From: Methylobacterium sp. J-070
Lineage (GTDB): Bacteria; Pseudomonadota; Alphaproteobacteria; Rhizobiales; Beijerinckiaceae
Direction: 5' to 3'
DNA: 64,000 nucleotides
Assembly (NCBI RefSeq): GCF_022829385.1
Contig: NZ_JAKSXX010000189.1
Location: 1-64,000, forward strand
Below the pieces are notes generated by a model. It saw only the letters and a list, made by a program, of their open reading frames with translations, did not search any database and had not been told where the DNA came from. The position numbers and the translations under genes are program-made. The first letter of the stretch is position 1. Each line of letters opens with the position of its first letter. Below are positions 26,818-36,130 of this stretch, one piece after another.

Positions 26818-28329
26818 ATGGCGGACGGTATCGAGATCGGTTTCGGGCCCCTCGGGCAGAGCGGGCAGTGCCCCGGCGGATCCGGCGATCTCGTGGTCTT
26901 CGTCGGCGACGACCTCACCCTGGGTTCGGCCGCGCGCGATGCGCTGGGCGCCTCCGGGGCGGATCTGGTCGCCCGCGCGGCGGCCTCCGAGAAGTTCAAG
27001 GGCCGCTCGCTCACCGCCCTGAGCCTGCCGGCGCCGGGCGGCGTCGAGGCGGACCGCCTCGTGGTGGTGGGGCTCGGCTCCGACAAGGACCGCGCCAAGA
27101 CGGATTGGCCGGTTCTCGGCGGCTTCACCGCCAGCAAGGTCTCCGGCCGGACGGCCCGGATCGTGCTCGACTGGCCGGGCGCGACGGTCACGGCGGCGCA
27201 GGCCGGCGAATTCGCCCTCGGGGCGCGCCTGCGCACCTACACGTTCGACCGCTACAAGACGAAGAAGAAGCCCGATGCCGAGGAGAAGGCCGGGACCGCG
27301 CTGACCCTGCTGCTGGCCGATCACGACGCCGCGTCGCGCGAGGGGGACACCGCGCGCAGCCTCTCGGACAGCGTGATCCTGGCGCGCGACCTCGTGAACG
27401 AGCCGCCGAACGTCCTCTACCCGGAGGAATTCGCCCGGCGCGCCGCCGACCTCGCCAAGCTCGGCGTCGAGATCGAGGTTCTGGAGCCCGCGCGGATGCG
27501 CGAACTCGGCATGGGCGCGCTGCTCGCCGTGGCGCAGGGCTCGGTGCGCGAACCGCGCATCGTGATCATGCGCTGGAACGGCGGCCCCGCCGGCGAGGCG
27601 CCCGTGGCGCTCATCGGCAAGGGCGTGATCTTCGATTCCGGCGGCGTCTCGATCAAGCCCGGCGGCGGCATGGAGGACATGAAGGGCGACATGGGCGGAG
27701 CGGCCGCGGTAGTCGGCGCCCTGCACGCCCTCGCCGCCCGCAAGGCCCGCTGCAACGTGGTCGGCGCCATCGGCATCGTGGAGAACATGCCGGACGGCGG
27801 CTCCTATCGCCCCTCCGACATCCTGACGTCGATGTCGGGCCAGACCATCGAGGTGATCAACACCGACGCCGAGGGCCGGCTCGTGCTGGCCGACGTGATC
27901 ACCCACGTGATCCGCAGCGCCAAGCCGAAGGCGATCGTCGACCTCGCCACGCTGACGGGCGCCATCATCGTGGCGCTCGGCCAGGACATCGCCGGGATGT
28001 TCTCGAACGACGACGCGCTCGCGGGCAACATCCACGCCGCCGGCGAGGCCACGGGGGAGAAGGTCTGGCGGATGCCGCTGATCCCCGCCTACGACAAGGC
28101 GATCGACTCGAAGTTCGCCGACATGAAGAACACCGGCGGCCGTCACGGGGGCGCCGCCACCGCGGCCTCGTTCATCAAGCGCTACGTCGAGGAGGTGCCG
28201 TGGGCGCATCTCGACATCGCCGGCGTGGCGATGTCGTCGAACGCCAGCGAGATCAACCGCAGCTGGGGTGCCGGCTGGGGGGTGCGCCTGCTCGACCGGC
28301 TGATCCGCGACCATTACGAGGCCCGGTAG
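26818..28329 (+). CDS. pepA: Leucyl aminopeptidase (M17)
   Basis: Cytosolic hexameric metallo-aminopeptidase that removes N-terminal residues from peptides. It has 503 residues. N-terminal macro-like domain to about 170, then the catalytic domain: LARDLVNEPPNVLYPEEFA, the first metal-binding Lys and Asp in IGKGVIFDSGGVSIKPGGGM, DMKGDMGGAAAV, and the family signature NTDAEGRLVLADV. It ends LLDRLIRDHYEAR. ATG 26818 follows GGGCAGGGCGACGGGT; an earlier in-frame ATG at 26782 has no support. In some bacteria PepA also binds DNA (Xer recombination, car operon control); that role is not visible here. Confidence 0.95.
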   Translation: MADGIEIGFGPLGQSGQCPGGSGDLVVFVGDDLTLGSAARDALGASGADLVARAAASEKFKGRSLTALSLPAPGGVEADRLVVVGLGSDKDRAKTDWPVLGGFTASKVSGRTARIVLDWPGATVTAAQAGEFALGARLRTYTFDRYKTKKKPDAEEKAGTALTLLLADHDAASREGDTARSLSDSVILARDLVNEPPNVLYPEEFARRAADLAKLGVEIEVLEPARMRELGMGALLAVAQGSVREPRIVIMRWNGGPAGEAPVALIGKGVIFDSGGVSIKPGGGMEDMKGDMGGAAAVVGALHALAARKARCNVVGAIGIVENMPDGGSYRPSDILTSMSGQTIEVINTDAEGRLVLADVITHVIRSAKPKAIVDLATLTGAIIVALGQDIAGMFSNDDALAGNIHAAGEATGEKVWRMPLIPAYDKAIDSKFADMKNTGGRHGGAATAASFIKRYVEEVPWAHLDIAGVAMSSNASEINRSWGAGWGVRLLDRLIRDHYEAR

Positions 28330-28491
28330 GATCGCGCAGGGGCCGATCGGGGAGCGGGGCTGTGCCCGGGACCACGGAACGGTGGCGCGGTCCGGCCCGC
28401 CTTCGATCGGAGACCGGGTTCGAGATCCGAGCGCGTGCCGGGGCGAGGCCGTCCCGCGCGCGACGCTCCGCCAGTCGACGTGAACCGCGGC

Positions 28492-29223
28492 ATGCCTTCT
28501 GAACAGACGAACGCCGAGGGTCGCTTCGGCCGCATCGACGCCCCGCCGTCCGAGCGCCGGTGGACCGGCCTCGGCGCGGCGGCCCCGATCCTGGCCATGC
28601 TGGCCGCGCTTATCCTGGTCGCCGCCACAGGCTTCAGCCAGCGCTCGGCGGTGCCGGAAGCCGTCGAACCGTGGATCTTCGGATACTTCGTCCAGCGCTA
28701 CCCGCTTTTCGCCTTCGCGCTCGTCTACGGCGTCGCCCATCTCGCCGGCGTGGCGGCCGGTCCCGGGCCGGCTTCGGTCCCGCGCCGGCTGCTGTTCGGA
28801 TTGGCCGGCGCGGCCGCGCTCGCAGGCGCAGGATTGTACCCGACCTTCGGTGGGCTCATCCTGCGCGCCGGCTTCGCCACGGGCGGCATGGCGTTCCTGA
28901 CGCATCAGCCGCTCTGGCTCGCCTACGGGCTCGGCGCCGGGGTCGCTGCATTCGTGTTCGGGACAATCCTCGGCCTGTCGGCGATCGCCGCGAATCGGCC
29001 GCTCCGGCCGCGCCTCGGCCGAATCGGCTTCGGAGCCCTGGCGTTCCTGGCCCTATGGTTCGGCGCCGGCCTGATCGGCCTCGCCGAGCCGTTCGGACTG
29101 GGACCCTGGCCGCGCCGGTCGCTCCACCCCGACGAGGCCGGCCTCGCTGCCCTCCTGCTGGTCGCCGCCGCGCTCCCCCACGCCCTGCTGGCGACAACCC
29201 GGCGGCATCCTCGGGGGGCCTGA
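28492..29223 (+). CDS. Polytopic membrane protein of unknown function
   Basis: Protein of 243 residues with a hydrophilic N-terminal tail of about 25 residues, then roughly six hydrophobic segments: AAPILAMLAALILVAATGF, YPLFAFALVYGVAHLAGVAA, LFGLAGAAALAGAGLY, LWLAYGLGAGVAAFVFG, LGRIGFGALAFLALWFGAG and LAALLLVAAALPHALLA. No family was recognised and no catalytic motif was seen. ATG 28492 is chosen because it sits just before the tail; a GTG or longer start is possible. It lies between pepA and the acyl-CoA ligase on the same strand with gaps of 162 and 99 bases, so operon membership is uncertain. Confidence 0.7.
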   Translation: MPSEQTNAEGRFGRIDAPPSERRWTGLGAAAPILAMLAALILVAATGFSQRSAVPEAVEPWIFGYFVQRYPLFAFALVYGVAHLAGVAAGPGPASVPRRLLFGLAGAAALAGAGLYPTFGGLILRAGFATGGMAFLTHQPLWLAYGLGAGVAAFVFGTILGLSAIAANRPLRPRLGRIGFGALAFLALWFGAGLIGLAEPFGLGPWPRRSLHPDEAGLAALLLVAAALPHALLATTRRHPRGA

Positions 29224-29322
29224 TGCCCCTGTCTTGCGGCCCGGCGTCCGTTCCCGCAGAGTCGGCGCGTACTGCGTTGAGGGACCCGGCGGACGAGAAT
29301 CGGGCCCGAGGGAGGCATCGCG

Positions 29323-31077
29323 ATGCATCAGGCGAACGTGATGGCGTACGGCGCTCAGGCGACCACGGCGCGAGGCGCCACCGGTTCATCGGCCGGGAGC
29401 GCTGCGGCCCGGCCCTGGCTGGCCTCGTACCCGCCCGGGGTGCCGGCGGAGATCGACGTCGCGGCCCTCGGGACCCTCAACGATCTGTTCGCGGCCAGCA
29501 TGGCCGCCTTCGCGGACCGGCCGGCGATGCTGTGCTTCGGCTCCACGATGACCTACGCGACCCTCGGCCAGCAGGCCCGCGACCTCGCGGCCTGGCTGAC
29601 CGGCCAGGGCCTCGCCAAGGGCGGCCGCGTCGCGATCATGCTGCCGAACGTGCCCGCCTACGCGGTGGCGATCTTCGGCGTGCTGCTCGCCGGCGGGACG
29701 GTGGTCAACACCAACCCGCTCTACACGCCCCGGGAGCTGACGCAGCAGATCACCGATTCCGGTGCGAAGATCCTGATCGTCCTTGAGAATTTCGGCGCGA
29801 CGGTCGCCGCGGCGCTGCCCGGCATCGCCCTCGACCGCGTCGTGGTCGTCAGCCCCGGCGACGGGCTCGGCCTGAAGGGCCGCGTGATCAACCTCGCCAG
29901 CCGGCACGTGCGCAAGGCCGTTCCGGCGTTCCGACTCCCGGACGGTCTGGCGGTTCCGTTCGCCACGGCCCTGCGCCTCGGCCGCCACATGAAGCCGATG
30001 CCGGCGCGCGTGGAGCCGGAGGACATCGCCTTCCTGCAATACACCGGCGGGACCACCGGCATCGCCAAGGCGGCGATGCTGACCCACCGCAACATCATGG
30101 CGAATGTCGAGCAGTCGCAGCTGTGGTTCGACTCGAAGGATCCGAGCGTGCTCCGCTGCGCGGTGACGGCGCTCCCGCTCTACCACATCTTCGCGCTGAC
30201 CGCCTGCTTCTTCCAGTTCATGCGCAGCGGCGGATCCTGCCTGCTCATTCCGAACCCGCGCGACTGCGACGGCATGGTGAAGACGCTGAGCCGCACGCGC
30301 TTCACCTGTCTGATGGGCGTCAACACGCTGTTCAACGTGCTGCTCAACCACCCCAAGATCGGCACGGTGGATTTCTCGAACCTCGATTTCGTCGTCGGGG
30401 GCGGCACCGCCGTCCAGCGCGCGGTGGCGGAGCGGTGGAAGGCACTCACCGGCAGCACGATCATCGAGGGCTACGGCCTGTCGGAGACCTCGCCGGTGGT
30501 GTGCGTCAACCCGCGGGGCATGCGGGACTTCTCCGGCACCATCGGGTTCCCGCTCCCGTCGACCGAGGTCTCGATCCGCGACCTCACCGGCGCGCCGGTG
30601 CCGATGGGGGAGGCGGGCGAGATCTGCGTGCGCGGCCCGCAGGTGATGCGCGGCTACTGGAACCGGCCCGACGAGACGGCGCGCGCCATGACGGCGGACG
30701 GCTTCTTCCGCACCGGCGACGTCGCCGTGATGCTGCCGGACGGTCAGTTCCGGATCGTCGACCGGATGAAGGACATGATCCTGGTCTCGGGCTTCAACGT
30801 GTATCCCAACGAGGTCGAGGACGTCCTGGCGGCTCATCCCGCCGTGCTCGAATGCGCCGTCGTCGGCGCGCCGAGCGAGGAGACCGGCGAGATGGTCGTG
30901 GCCCACGTGGTCCTGAAGGATCCGGCGGTCACGCCCGAGGTCCTGCGGGCGCACGCGCGGGCGCAGCTCACCGGCTACAAGGTGCCCCGCCGGGTCGTCC
31001 TGCACGACACGCTGCCGAAGACCAATGTCGGCAAGGTGCTGAGGCGGATGCTGCGCGACGACGCGCCGGAGGCCTAG
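29323..31077 (+). CDS. Long-chain fatty-acid-CoA ligase (AMP-binding enzyme)
   Basis: ANL-superfamily enzyme of 584 residues activating a carboxylic acid to its CoA ester through an acyl-AMP. The P-loop motif is YTGGTTGIAKAAMLTH (about 240-255). The adenine and ATP motifs are GYGLSETSPVV, YWNRPDET, and FRTGDVA with the ATP-ribose Asp. The hinge is DRMKDMILVSGFNVYPNEVE, and the catalytic lysine of the C-terminal domain sits in KTNVGKVLRR. The overall pattern fits FadD-type ligases, but chain-length preference is not provable. ATG 29323 is preceded by GGGAGG at ideal spacing. There are no other beta-oxidation genes beside it. Confidence 0.9.
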   Translation: MHQANVMAYGAQATTARGATGSSAGSAAARPWLASYPPGVPAEIDVAALGTLNDLFAASMAAFADRPAMLCFGSTMTYATLGQQARDLAAWLTGQGLAKGGRVAIMLPNVPAYAVAIFGVLLAGGTVVNTNPLYTPRELTQQITDSGAKILIVLENFGATVAAALPGIALDRVVVVSPGDGLGLKGRVINLASRHVRKAVPAFRLPDGLAVPFATALRLGRHMKPMPARVEPEDIAFLQYTGGTTGIAKAAMLTHRNIMANVEQSQLWFDSKDPSVLRCAVTALPLYHIFALTACFFQFMRSGGSCLLIPNPRDCDGMVKTLSRTRFTCLMGVNTLFNVLLNHPKIGTVDFSNLDFVVGGGTAVQRAVAERWKALTGSTIIEGYGLSETSPVVCVNPRGMRDFSGTIGFPLPSTEVSIRDLTGAPVPMGEAGEICVRGPQVMRGYWNRPDETARAMTADGFFRTGDVAVMLPDGQFRIVDRMKDMILVSGFNVYPNEVEDVLAAHPAVLECAVVGAPSEETGEMVVAHVVLKDPAVTPEVLRAHARAQLTGYKVPRRVVLHDTLPKTNVGKVLRRMLRDDAPEA

Positions 31078-31202
31078 GGCGCCCCCGGTCTCGACGTAAC
31101 CGCCGGGCCGGATCCGCCGAAAGGGAAGGCTGCGGCGCTTGTCCCCATGTCGGCTGCGGCCGAAGTGTGGGATTGCGGCGCGGGTGGTCCGAGGAGGCGG
31201 CG

Positions 31203-32153
31203 ATGTTGATCAAGCGCAGGCGCGGATGGGAGATCGCGGAGCATCTCGCCACGCCGGAAGCCCTGTTCCTGAACCGTCGCGCGCTGCTCGGCGGTGCGGC
31301 CGGGCTGGCGGCGGGCTCCCTTTTCGGCGGGCGCATCGCCCTGGCGGCCGGCGATCCGGCGCTCTATCCGGCGGCGCAGAACCCCGCCTACACCCTCGAC
31401 CGGGCGGTGACGCCTGAGCGCTTCAGCGCCGACTACAACAACTTCTACGAGTTCGGCACGTCCAAGTCGGTGCTGCCGGCCGCCAACGCGCTCAAGACGC
31501 AACCGTGGACCTTGAAGATCGACGGACTCGTGGAGAAGCCGTTCGAGATCGGCGTCGACGACCTGATCCGGAAAGTCGGCCTGGAGGAGCGGCTCTATCG
31601 CCACCGCTGCGTCGAGGCGTGGTCCATGGCGGTGCCCTGGACCGGCTTTCCCCTGGCGAAGCTCGTGGCGCTGGCCAAGCCGGCCTCCGGCGCGAAGTAC
31701 ATCCGCTTCGAGACCTTCATGGACAAGGCGATGGCCCCCGGGCAGCGGACCTTCTTCTATCCCTGGCCCTACACGGAGGGGCTGACCCTCGCCGAGGCCG
31801 GCACCGACCTCGCCTTCGTGGTCACGGGCGTCTACGGCAAGCCGTTGCCCAACCAGTTCGGGGCGCCGATCCGCATCGCGGTCCCGTGGAAATACGGCTT
31901 CAAGTCGGCGAAATCGATCGTGAAGGTCTCGTTCACCGCCGACCGCCCGAAGACCTTCTGGGAGGGGCTGCAGGCGTCGGAGTACGGCTTCTGGGCCAAC
32001 GTGAACCCGGCCGTCCCGCATCCGCGCTGGAGCCAGGCGACGGAGCGGGTCCTGGGGACCGACCAGCGCGTGCCGACCCTGATCTACAACGGTTACGGCG
32101 AGCAGGTCGCGGGGCTCTACAAGGGCCTGGAGGGCGAACGGCTGTTCGTGTGA
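31203..32153 (+). CDS. msrP: Periplasmic methionine-sulfoxide reductase, molybdopterin subunit MsrP
   Basis: Tat-exported molybdoenzyme that repairs oxidised methionine in periplasmic proteins, taking electrons from the membrane heme protein MsrQ. It has 316 residues, normal. A twin-arginine signal NRRALLGGAAGLAAGSLFGG lies near residues 24-43. The molybdenum-ligating Cys is in YRHRCVEAWSMAVPW (about 137-151), and the fold continues PWKYGFKSAKSIVKV and FWEGLQASEYGFW. ATG 31203 follows GAGGCG. No msrQ gene lies next to it: the following gene is a convergent LysR regulator, so the partner must be elsewhere or absent. Confidence 0.93.
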   Translation: MLIKRRRGWEIAEHLATPEALFLNRRALLGGAAGLAAGSLFGGRIALAAGDPALYPAAQNPAYTLDRAVTPERFSADYNNFYEFGTSKSVLPAANALKTQPWTLKIDGLVEKPFEIGVDDLIRKVGLEERLYRHRCVEAWSMAVPWTGFPLAKLVALAKPASGAKYIRFETFMDKAMAPGQRTFFYPWPYTEGLTLAEAGTDLAFVVTGVYGKPLPNQFGAPIRIAVPWKYGFKSAKSIVKVSFTADRPKTFWEGLQASEYGFWANVNPAVPHPRWSQATERVLGTDQRVPTLIYNGYGEQVAGLYKGLEGERLFV

Positions 32154-32195
32154 CGGGCGCGGCGGCGGGGCGGGGTCATTCCCCGCCCGCGCCCG
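32154..32195. terminator. GC-rich hairpin between convergent msrP and LysR gene
   Basis: CGGGCGC (32154-32160) pairs with GCGCCCG (32189-32195). GGGG and CGGGG (32167-32175) pair with CCCCG and CCC (32181-32188) around the loop TCATT. It starts right at the msrP stop and ends before the LysR stop. There is no T-run on either side, so a two-way transcription stop is likely but not certain. Confidence 0.55.
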
Positions 32196-32205
32196 TGTTG
32201 GCCAC

Positions 32206-33096
32206 TCAGTAGGTCCAGCGCTGCGCCTTCGAGACCAGGAAGTCCCGGAAGGCCTGGACGCGGGCGACCGAGCGCATCTCCTCGGCGTAGACGAGGTAGC
32301 TCTCGAGGCTCGGCATCTCGGTCTCGCGCAGGACCTGAACGAGCTGCTGGTCGCCGTCCACCGCGTAATCCGGCAGGATCCCGATCCCGGCGCCCGCCTC
32401 CATGGCGCGCTGCAGGGCTCCGATATTGTTCACCGTCAGGTGGACATGGCGGCGCTCGCGCCCGTCGCGGCCGGCATCGGCCAGCCAGTGGGCGGCGAGC
32501 AGGTACGAGGGCTCGTTGCCGCCGAACGACACCAGGCGGTGGTCGTCGAGGTCATCGATGGACTTGGGCTCTCCGAAGCGCTTGACGTAATCCTGGCTGG
32601 CGAAGGCGTGGTAATGCACGGTGAACAGCCTGCGCTGGATCAGGTCCGGCTGGGCGGGCCGGCGCATGCGGATCGCCACGTCGGCCTCGCGCATGGCGAG
32701 ATCGAGTTCCTCGTTGGTGAGGATCAGCTCGATGCGGACATCGGGATAGAGGTCGAGAAACTCACCCACGCGCTGCGACAACCAGGAGGTGCCGAGACCC
32801 ACGGTCGTGGTCACCTTCAGATCGCCGGTGGGCCGCTCGGAGGTCTCCACCAGCCGTGCGCGGGTGTTCTCCAGCCGCAGCTTCATGTCCCGGGCCGCCC
32901 GGAACAGCAGGTCGCCCTGCTCGGTGAGGAGCAGACCCCGGGCATGCCGGTGGAACAGCGGCGCCTTGAGCTCGCGTTCGAGGGCGCTGATCTGGCGGCT
33001 GACCGCCGACTGACTGAGCCCGATGTCGTCGCCGGCCTTCGTGAAGCTTCCCGCCTCCGCGACGTTCAGGAAGATCCGGATCTTATCCCAATCCAA
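32206..33096 (-). CDS. LysR-family transcriptional regulator
   Basis: DNA-binding regulator of 296 residues. The N-terminal winged helix-turn-helix is MDWDKIRIFLNVAEAGSF to QSAVSRQISALERELKAPLF. The C-terminal effector domain starts near residue 90 (GDLKVTTTVGLGTSWLSQRV). The effector is unknown. ATG 33096. LysR regulators are typically transcribed away from their targets. Here the upstream neighbour trxB lies in the same orientation 263 bases away, so trxB control is possible but not shown. Confidence 0.92.
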   Translation of the reverse strand: MDWDKIRIFLNVAEAGSFTKAGDDIGLSQSAVSRQISALERELKAPLFHRHARGLLLTEQGDLLFRAARDMKLRLENTRARLVETSERPTGDLKVTTTVGLGTSWLSQRVGEFLDLYPDVRIELILTNEELDLAMREADVAIRMRRPAQPDLIQRRLFTVHYHAFASQDYVKRFGEPKSIDDLDDHRLVSFGGNEPSYLLAAHWLADAGRDGRERRHVHLTVNNIGALQRAMEAGAGIGILPDYAVDGDQQLVQVLRETEMPSLESYLVYAEEMRSVARVQAFRDFLVSKAQRWTY

Positions 33097-33359
33097 GGCC
33101 AGAACCCCTACCCACGCGAGCCCTCGGCCAGGACCCGGGTCTCACGGGTCCGTGGCGCAACGGGCGAACCGCCGGGCCGAAGGCGCGGCGCCGCGGGCGG
33201 ACTGCCGCGCGCGGTACCGCGCGGGCATGCAACAGCCGCATCCCGGCGCAGTCGGAACTCCTATGCACACGGCGCATGGTCCGGCGCAAGCAGTCGCTTG
33301 GGGAAGTTGGTGGAATACCGGTGCGGCGGTACTGGTTTATGCCGGCGCCCGCCGCCCGC

Positions 33360-34340
33360 TCACTCCGCCGCCGCGGCCCGGACGGGATCCTCGCCGATCT
33401 CCAGGTTGGCGAGGAACTTCTCGGCCTCCAGAGCGGCCATGCATCCCATGCCGGCGGCGGTGATCGCCTGCCGGTAGACGTCATCGGTGACGTCGCCCGC
33501 CGCGAAGACGCCCGGGATCTCGGTCTCGGCGGTCCCGGGCTTCACGGTGAGGTAACCGCCGTTGCGCATCGGCAGCTGCCCCTCGAAGATCGCGGTCGCC
33601 GGCTGGTGGCCGATTGCCACGAACACGCCGTCGGCCTTCACCTCGCTGATCTCGCCCGAGCGCGGGTCCTTGAGACGGACATGCGTGACGTTCGGCGCCG
33701 GCTTCTGCACGCCGCAGATCTCGGCGATCTCCCGGTGCCAGAGCACCTCGACATTCGGATGCTTGAACAGGCGCTCCTGCAGGATCCGCTCGGCGCGGAA
33801 GCTGTCGCGGCGGTGGACCACCGTCACCTTGCTGGCGATGTTGGCGAGGTAGAGCGCCTCCTCGACCGCGGTGTTGCCGCCGCCGACCACCATCACTTCC
33901 TTGCCGCGGAAGAAGAACCCGTCGCAGGTCGCGCAGGCCGAGACGCCGCCGCCCTGGAAGGCCGCCTCGGACGGGATCCCGAGCCACTTCGCCTGGGCGC
34001 CGGTGGCGATGATCAGCGCGTCGCAGGAATAGGTCTCGCCGGAATCGGCCTCCAGCCGGAACGGCCGCTGCTTGAGATCGACCGCGGTGATGTATTCCGA
34101 GACGATGCGGGTGCCGACATGCTCGGCCTGCAGGCGCATCTGCTCCATGAGCCACGGCCCCTGGATCGCCTCGGCGAAGCCCGGGTAGTTCTCCACATCG
34201 GTGGTGATCATCAGCTGTCCGCCCGGCTGGAAGCCGGAGATCAGCAGCGGCTCCACCATGGCGCGGGCGGCGTAGATCGCCGCCGTGTAGCCGGCCGGTC
34301 CCGAGCCGACGATCACCAGCTTGGCGTGGGTGTGGGCCAT
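33360..34340 (-). CDS. trxB: Thioredoxin-disulfide reductase
   Basis: FAD and NADPH enzyme that reduces thioredoxin. It has 326 residues. FAD-binding VIVGSGPAGYTAAIYAARA at the start, redox-active cysteines CATCDG (about 142-147), NADPH-binding VVGGGNTAVEEALYLA, and the second FAD motif GVFAAGDVTDDVYRQAITAA. ATG 34340 follows GAGACCGAGAGAG. The ELM1-like gene ends 14 bases upstream on the same strand, suggesting one transcript. Confidence 0.96.
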   Translation of the reverse strand: MAHTHAKLVIVGSGPAGYTAAIYAARAMVEPLLISGFQPGGQLMITTDVENYPGFAEAIQGPWLMEQMRLQAEHVGTRIVSEYITAVDLKQRPFRLEADSGETYSCDALIIATGAQAKWLGIPSEAAFQGGGVSACATCDGFFFRGKEVMVVGGGNTAVEEALYLANIASKVTVVHRRDSFRAERILQERLFKHPNVEVLWHREIAEICGVQKPAPNVTHVRLKDPRSGEISEVKADGVFVAIGHQPATAIFEGQLPMRNGGYLTVKPGTAETEIPGVFAAGDVTDDVYRQAITAAGMGCMAALEAEKFLANLEIGEDPVRAAAAE

Positions 34341-34354
34341 CTCTCTCGGTCTCC

Positions 34355-35404
34355 TCAGGCCGCCTCGGCCGCGCGGCGCGCGGCGTAGGCCTCGGCCAGC
34401 GCCTGCGCGATCACCGGCGTGGCGTCGATCGGCTTGTACGTCAGGTCCACCAACTGACCGGTGAACGGCCGCAGCGCACCGGCGATCGCCAGGCCGGCGA
34501 ACATGCGCCGGTGCCGGATATAGGTACGCGGCAGGTCGAACAGCAGCACCGGCGCGCCGGTCGCGACGGCCTCGCTCACCATGTTGGCCGAATCGGAGGT
34601 CACCACGATGGCCTCGGCGAGCGCCAGCATGGCGACGTAGGGGTTCTCCCCGGACCCGTCCCAGAGGAAGCCCCCGGTCTCGGCGGTGAGCGCCTTCACG
34701 GCGTCCCGGAGCGGGTTCGGCGTCCGGCGGGAGATCGTCACCATGAGCCGGCAGCCCTGATCGACCAGCGCGCGCAGATCGCCCACCAGACGGATCATGT
34801 CGGTCTTGCGGTAGCTGAGATGGCGGCTGTCACCGCCGACCAGGACGGCGATCCGTGGCCCGTCGAGGCGCGCGAGCCGCGGATCCGGCCGGGCCCGGGC
34901 CTCGGCCAGGCGCGCCGCGGTCACGAGATGGGGGGCCGTCAGGGTGGTGAAGACGTTGGGGCCGCGCAGGTCGTCGTAATCGGGCACCCAGATGAAATCG
35001 GCGCTGTCCCCGCCGGTGCGCGGGTCCTTGAGGAAGGCCGTGAAGGTGCGGCCGTCGGTGGCGCGGCGGACGGCCCGCAGGTACGGGACGGACCGGCGCC
35101 CGGAGGCGATCAGGATGTCCGGATAGGGGCCCGCCAGGGCCCCGACGCGGCGGCGCGGACCTTCCCGGGGATCGATCGGCCCCCAGGGCGCCATCCAGCC
35201 GAACGGTCCCGAGGCGGGCACCTGCCGGATCTCGAAGGCGAGACCCAGCGTCTCGGCGATGCCGACGCACTGGTTCTCGTCACCAGCCTTGCCGTCCGTG
35301 ACGATCCAAGCGCGCGCGCGCGCGAGATCGGGCAGGCGCGCGCGCCGCGAATCCGGCCGGTCGAGGGCGGCGGGTCGCGCCTCCGAAACGTCGATGCTTG
35401 CCAT
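34355..35404 (-). CDS. ELM1-like (DUF1022) family protein
   Basis: Cytosolic protein of 349 residues. Marks are ARAWIVTDGKAGDENQCVGI near the N-terminus, then DPRTGGDSADFIWVPDYDDL, IAVLVGGDSRHLSYRKTDM, and VVTSDSANMVSEAVATGAPV, a glycosyltransferase-like nucleotide-sugar binding region. This is the bacterial relative of plant mitochondrial fission factor ELM1. The bacterial role is unknown; the fold hints at a GT-B type transferase. ATG 35404. A short GCGCGC run in the N-terminal codons reflects an Arg/Ala-rich stretch. Likely co-transcribed with trxB. Confidence 0.85.
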   Translation of the reverse strand: MASIDVSEARPAALDRPDSRRARLPDLARARAWIVTDGKAGDENQCVGIAETLGLAFEIRQVPASGPFGWMAPWGPIDPREGPRRRVGALAGPYPDILIASGRRSVPYLRAVRRATDGRTFTAFLKDPRTGGDSADFIWVPDYDDLRGPNVFTTLTAPHLVTAARLAEARARPDPRLARLDGPRIAVLVGGDSRHLSYRKTDMIRLVGDLRALVDQGCRLMVTISRRTPNPLRDAVKALTAETGGFLWDGSGENPYVAMLALAEAIVVTSDSANMVSEAVATGAPVLLFDLPRTYIRHRRMFAGLAIAGALRPFTGQLVDLTYKPIDATPVIAQALAEAYAARRAAEAA

Positions 35405-35625
35405 GCTCCTCGCTCAAGAAAACTGCTTCCGCTCCGGTGCCGGATCCCCCCGGCGGAGGTCCGCGCTTCGGGATCGGCCCGTCGATCCCATCCCTTCCTC
35501 AACCTGCGGTGCCCGCGTCGGCGCGCATCACAGGATCAGACCTTGGAATGGAAGGCCCCTCGTCGGACATGTCCCGCGCCGCCGGATCGACGCGCCTTTC
35601 GAAGATCCCCATCGGCGACGCACGC

Positions 35626-36126
35626 CTACTCCCGCGGCAGATCCCGGGCGAGCCACTGGGCGTAGATGTCGGCGATGGCGGAGAGCCGCCGGTCCTCGGC
35701 TTGCGGATCGTACCACGCGCCGCCGTAGCTCGACGGCGTCGCGGTCATCTGCGGGTGCCGGCCGAGCACCTGCCCCTTCGGGCCGACGAGCAGCGCCTCG
35801 CCCTCCAGATAGTCGGTCTGGAAATTGCCGCCGAGGCCGCGCCGGCCGCCGCTGCCCACGTAGGGCCGCAGCGAGAGGCCGCTCACCACCACGACGAGGC
35901 GGGGTCCGCGGCCGCCGATCCGGTCGGCGAAGGTCTTCCGCAGGGCCGCGTCCAAATCCGCCGCGAGGGCCTCGGCCTGGAGGCCCGCGCCCTTGTCCAG
36001 CAACGGCCGGACATCGACGCGGACGTCGGAGAACGTCGCGGTCGCGGGAAAATCGCCCGCCGCCGCCGATCCCGCGACCGCACAGAGGAGCAGGCCGGCG
36101 AGCCGGCCCCGGAACCGCCGCGGCAT
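35626..36126 (-). CDS. Small exported protein of unknown function
   Basis: Protein of 166 residues with a signal peptide (MPRRFRGRLAGLLLCAVAGS, continuing AAAGDF). The mature part reads TATFSDVRVDVRPLLDKGAG, then LVVVVSGLSLRPYVGSGGRR, a Gly/Arg-rich loop, FQTDYLEGEALLVGPKGQVL and a C-terminal helix ending ARDLPRE. No cysteine follows the cleavage site, so it is not a lipoprotein. ATG 36126 avoids overlap with greA; ATG 36141 would overlap it by 11 bases. It lies 4 bases after the greA stop, so it is probably co-transcribed with greA. The family was not recognised. Confidence 0.72.
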   Translation of the reverse strand: MPRRFRGRLAGLLLCAVAGSAAAGDFPATATFSDVRVDVRPLLDKGAGLQAEALAADLDAALRKTFADRIGGRGPRLVVVVSGLSLRPYVGSGGRRGLGGNFQTDYLEGEALLVGPKGQVLGRHPQMTATPSSYGGAWYDPQAEDRRLSAIADIYAQWLARDLPRE

Positions 36127-36130
36127 GTGT

